DNA of 5,309 nt. Source: Ilumatobacteraceae bacterium. GTDB lineage: Bacteria > Actinomycetota > Acidimicrobiia > Acidimicrobiales > Ilumatobacteraceae. Numbering within the stretch: the stretch's first letter is position 1; each line of letters starts with the position of its first letter. Both the position numbers and the translations under genes were made by a program. The stretch spans positions 1 through 5,309 of the forward strand of contig JAEMRY010000082.1 of NCBI GenBank assembly GCA_016463105.1, written 5' to 3'. Shown in pieces: positions 5,284-5,309 of the stretch. The notes under the pieces were generated by a model. The model ran no database searches, was not told the DNA's origin, and saw only the letters and a list, made by a program, of their open reading frames with translations.

Positions 5284-5309
5284 GACCGTCGGGTGAAAAC
5301 CCGGCGGTC
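5284..5309 (+). other. 11-bp stem with GAAA tetraloop at window edge
   Basis: Arms 5284-5294 and 5299-5309 pair over 11 bp, with one T-G wobble at 5289, around a GAAA loop at 5295-5298. This is a GNRA tetraloop on a long stable stem, typical of folded RNAs. The right arm ends exactly at the window edge, so whether a T-run (terminator) or more structure follows cannot be seen. Confidence 0.75.

Larger units (their letters stand above)
5098..5309 (+). ncRNA. Hairpin-rich region: candidate structured RNA or 5' leader (partial, runs off right edge)
   Basis: About 210 bp with no convincing gene contains successive inverted repeats. These are 5137-5146 with 5153-5162 (10 bp, one G-T); 5165-5169 with 5177-5181; 5203-5207 with 5212-5216; 5228-5232 with 5237-5241; 5248-5254 with 5265-5271 (7 bp, one wobble); and 5284-5294 with 5299-5309 (11 bp, GAAA loop). 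Such density suggests a folded transcript, either a small RNA or the leader of a gene to the right. The strand is assumed to be plus because the GAAA tetraloop and the open end point that way; the stems would also form on the minus strand. No known RNA family is securely matched. Confidence 0.4.

Noticed and set aside
5284..5309. Group II intron domain V, because of the GAAA-capped stem
   Set aside because: It lacks the bulge and AGC triad of domain V; the stem is continuous.

Overview
The window looks like ordinary chromosome from a moderate-GC actinobacterium. The dUTPase, oligoribonuclease and two-hotdog acyl-ACP thioesterase are of actinobacterial character. Several genes appear to be read without Shine-Dalgarno sequences, from TANNNT hexamers placed 5-7 nt before the start codon, which is typical of leaderless actinobacterial transcripts. 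An aquatic Acidimicrobiia-like lineage would fit, but that assignment is a guess from protein style and base composition. No phage, transposon, CRISPR or defence genes are visible.

Left block (1-3112): a divergent locus. Leftward runs a small thiamine-binding (YkoF/MTH1187-type) protein. It overlaps by 4 nt a DauR-like helix-turn-helix regulator that leaves the window. Rightward, from the same 73-bp intergenic region, run an M20D amidohydrolase and, 5 nt later, a family III (CaiB/BaiF) CoA transferase. The layout suggests a locally regulated catabolic unit in which an amide or N-acyl compound is hydrolysed and a carboxylate product is carried as a CoA thioester. A 6-bp inverted repeat, with arms 42 bp apart, lies in the shared promoter region and is a candidate operator.

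Middle block (3120-4215): dUTPase (leftward) and oligoribonuclease (rightward) diverge from another 73-bp spacer, both probably with GTG starts. These are nucleotide-pool and nanoRNA/pGpG housekeeping functions. The CoA transferase and dUTPase converge with only 7 bp between their stop codons.

Right block (4202-5309): a leftward acyl-ACP thioesterase converges on, and overlaps by 14 bp, the oligoribonuclease gene. Upstream of it lies about 340 bp with no convincing gene. Its right part (5098-5309) contains a 30-bp-spaced direct repeat, three copies of ACAGCCA about 60 bp apart, and a series of hairpins. The last is an 11-bp stem with a GAAA loop at the very end of the window. This looks like a structured RNA or the 5' leader of a gene beyond the right edge, and is the least explained part of the window.
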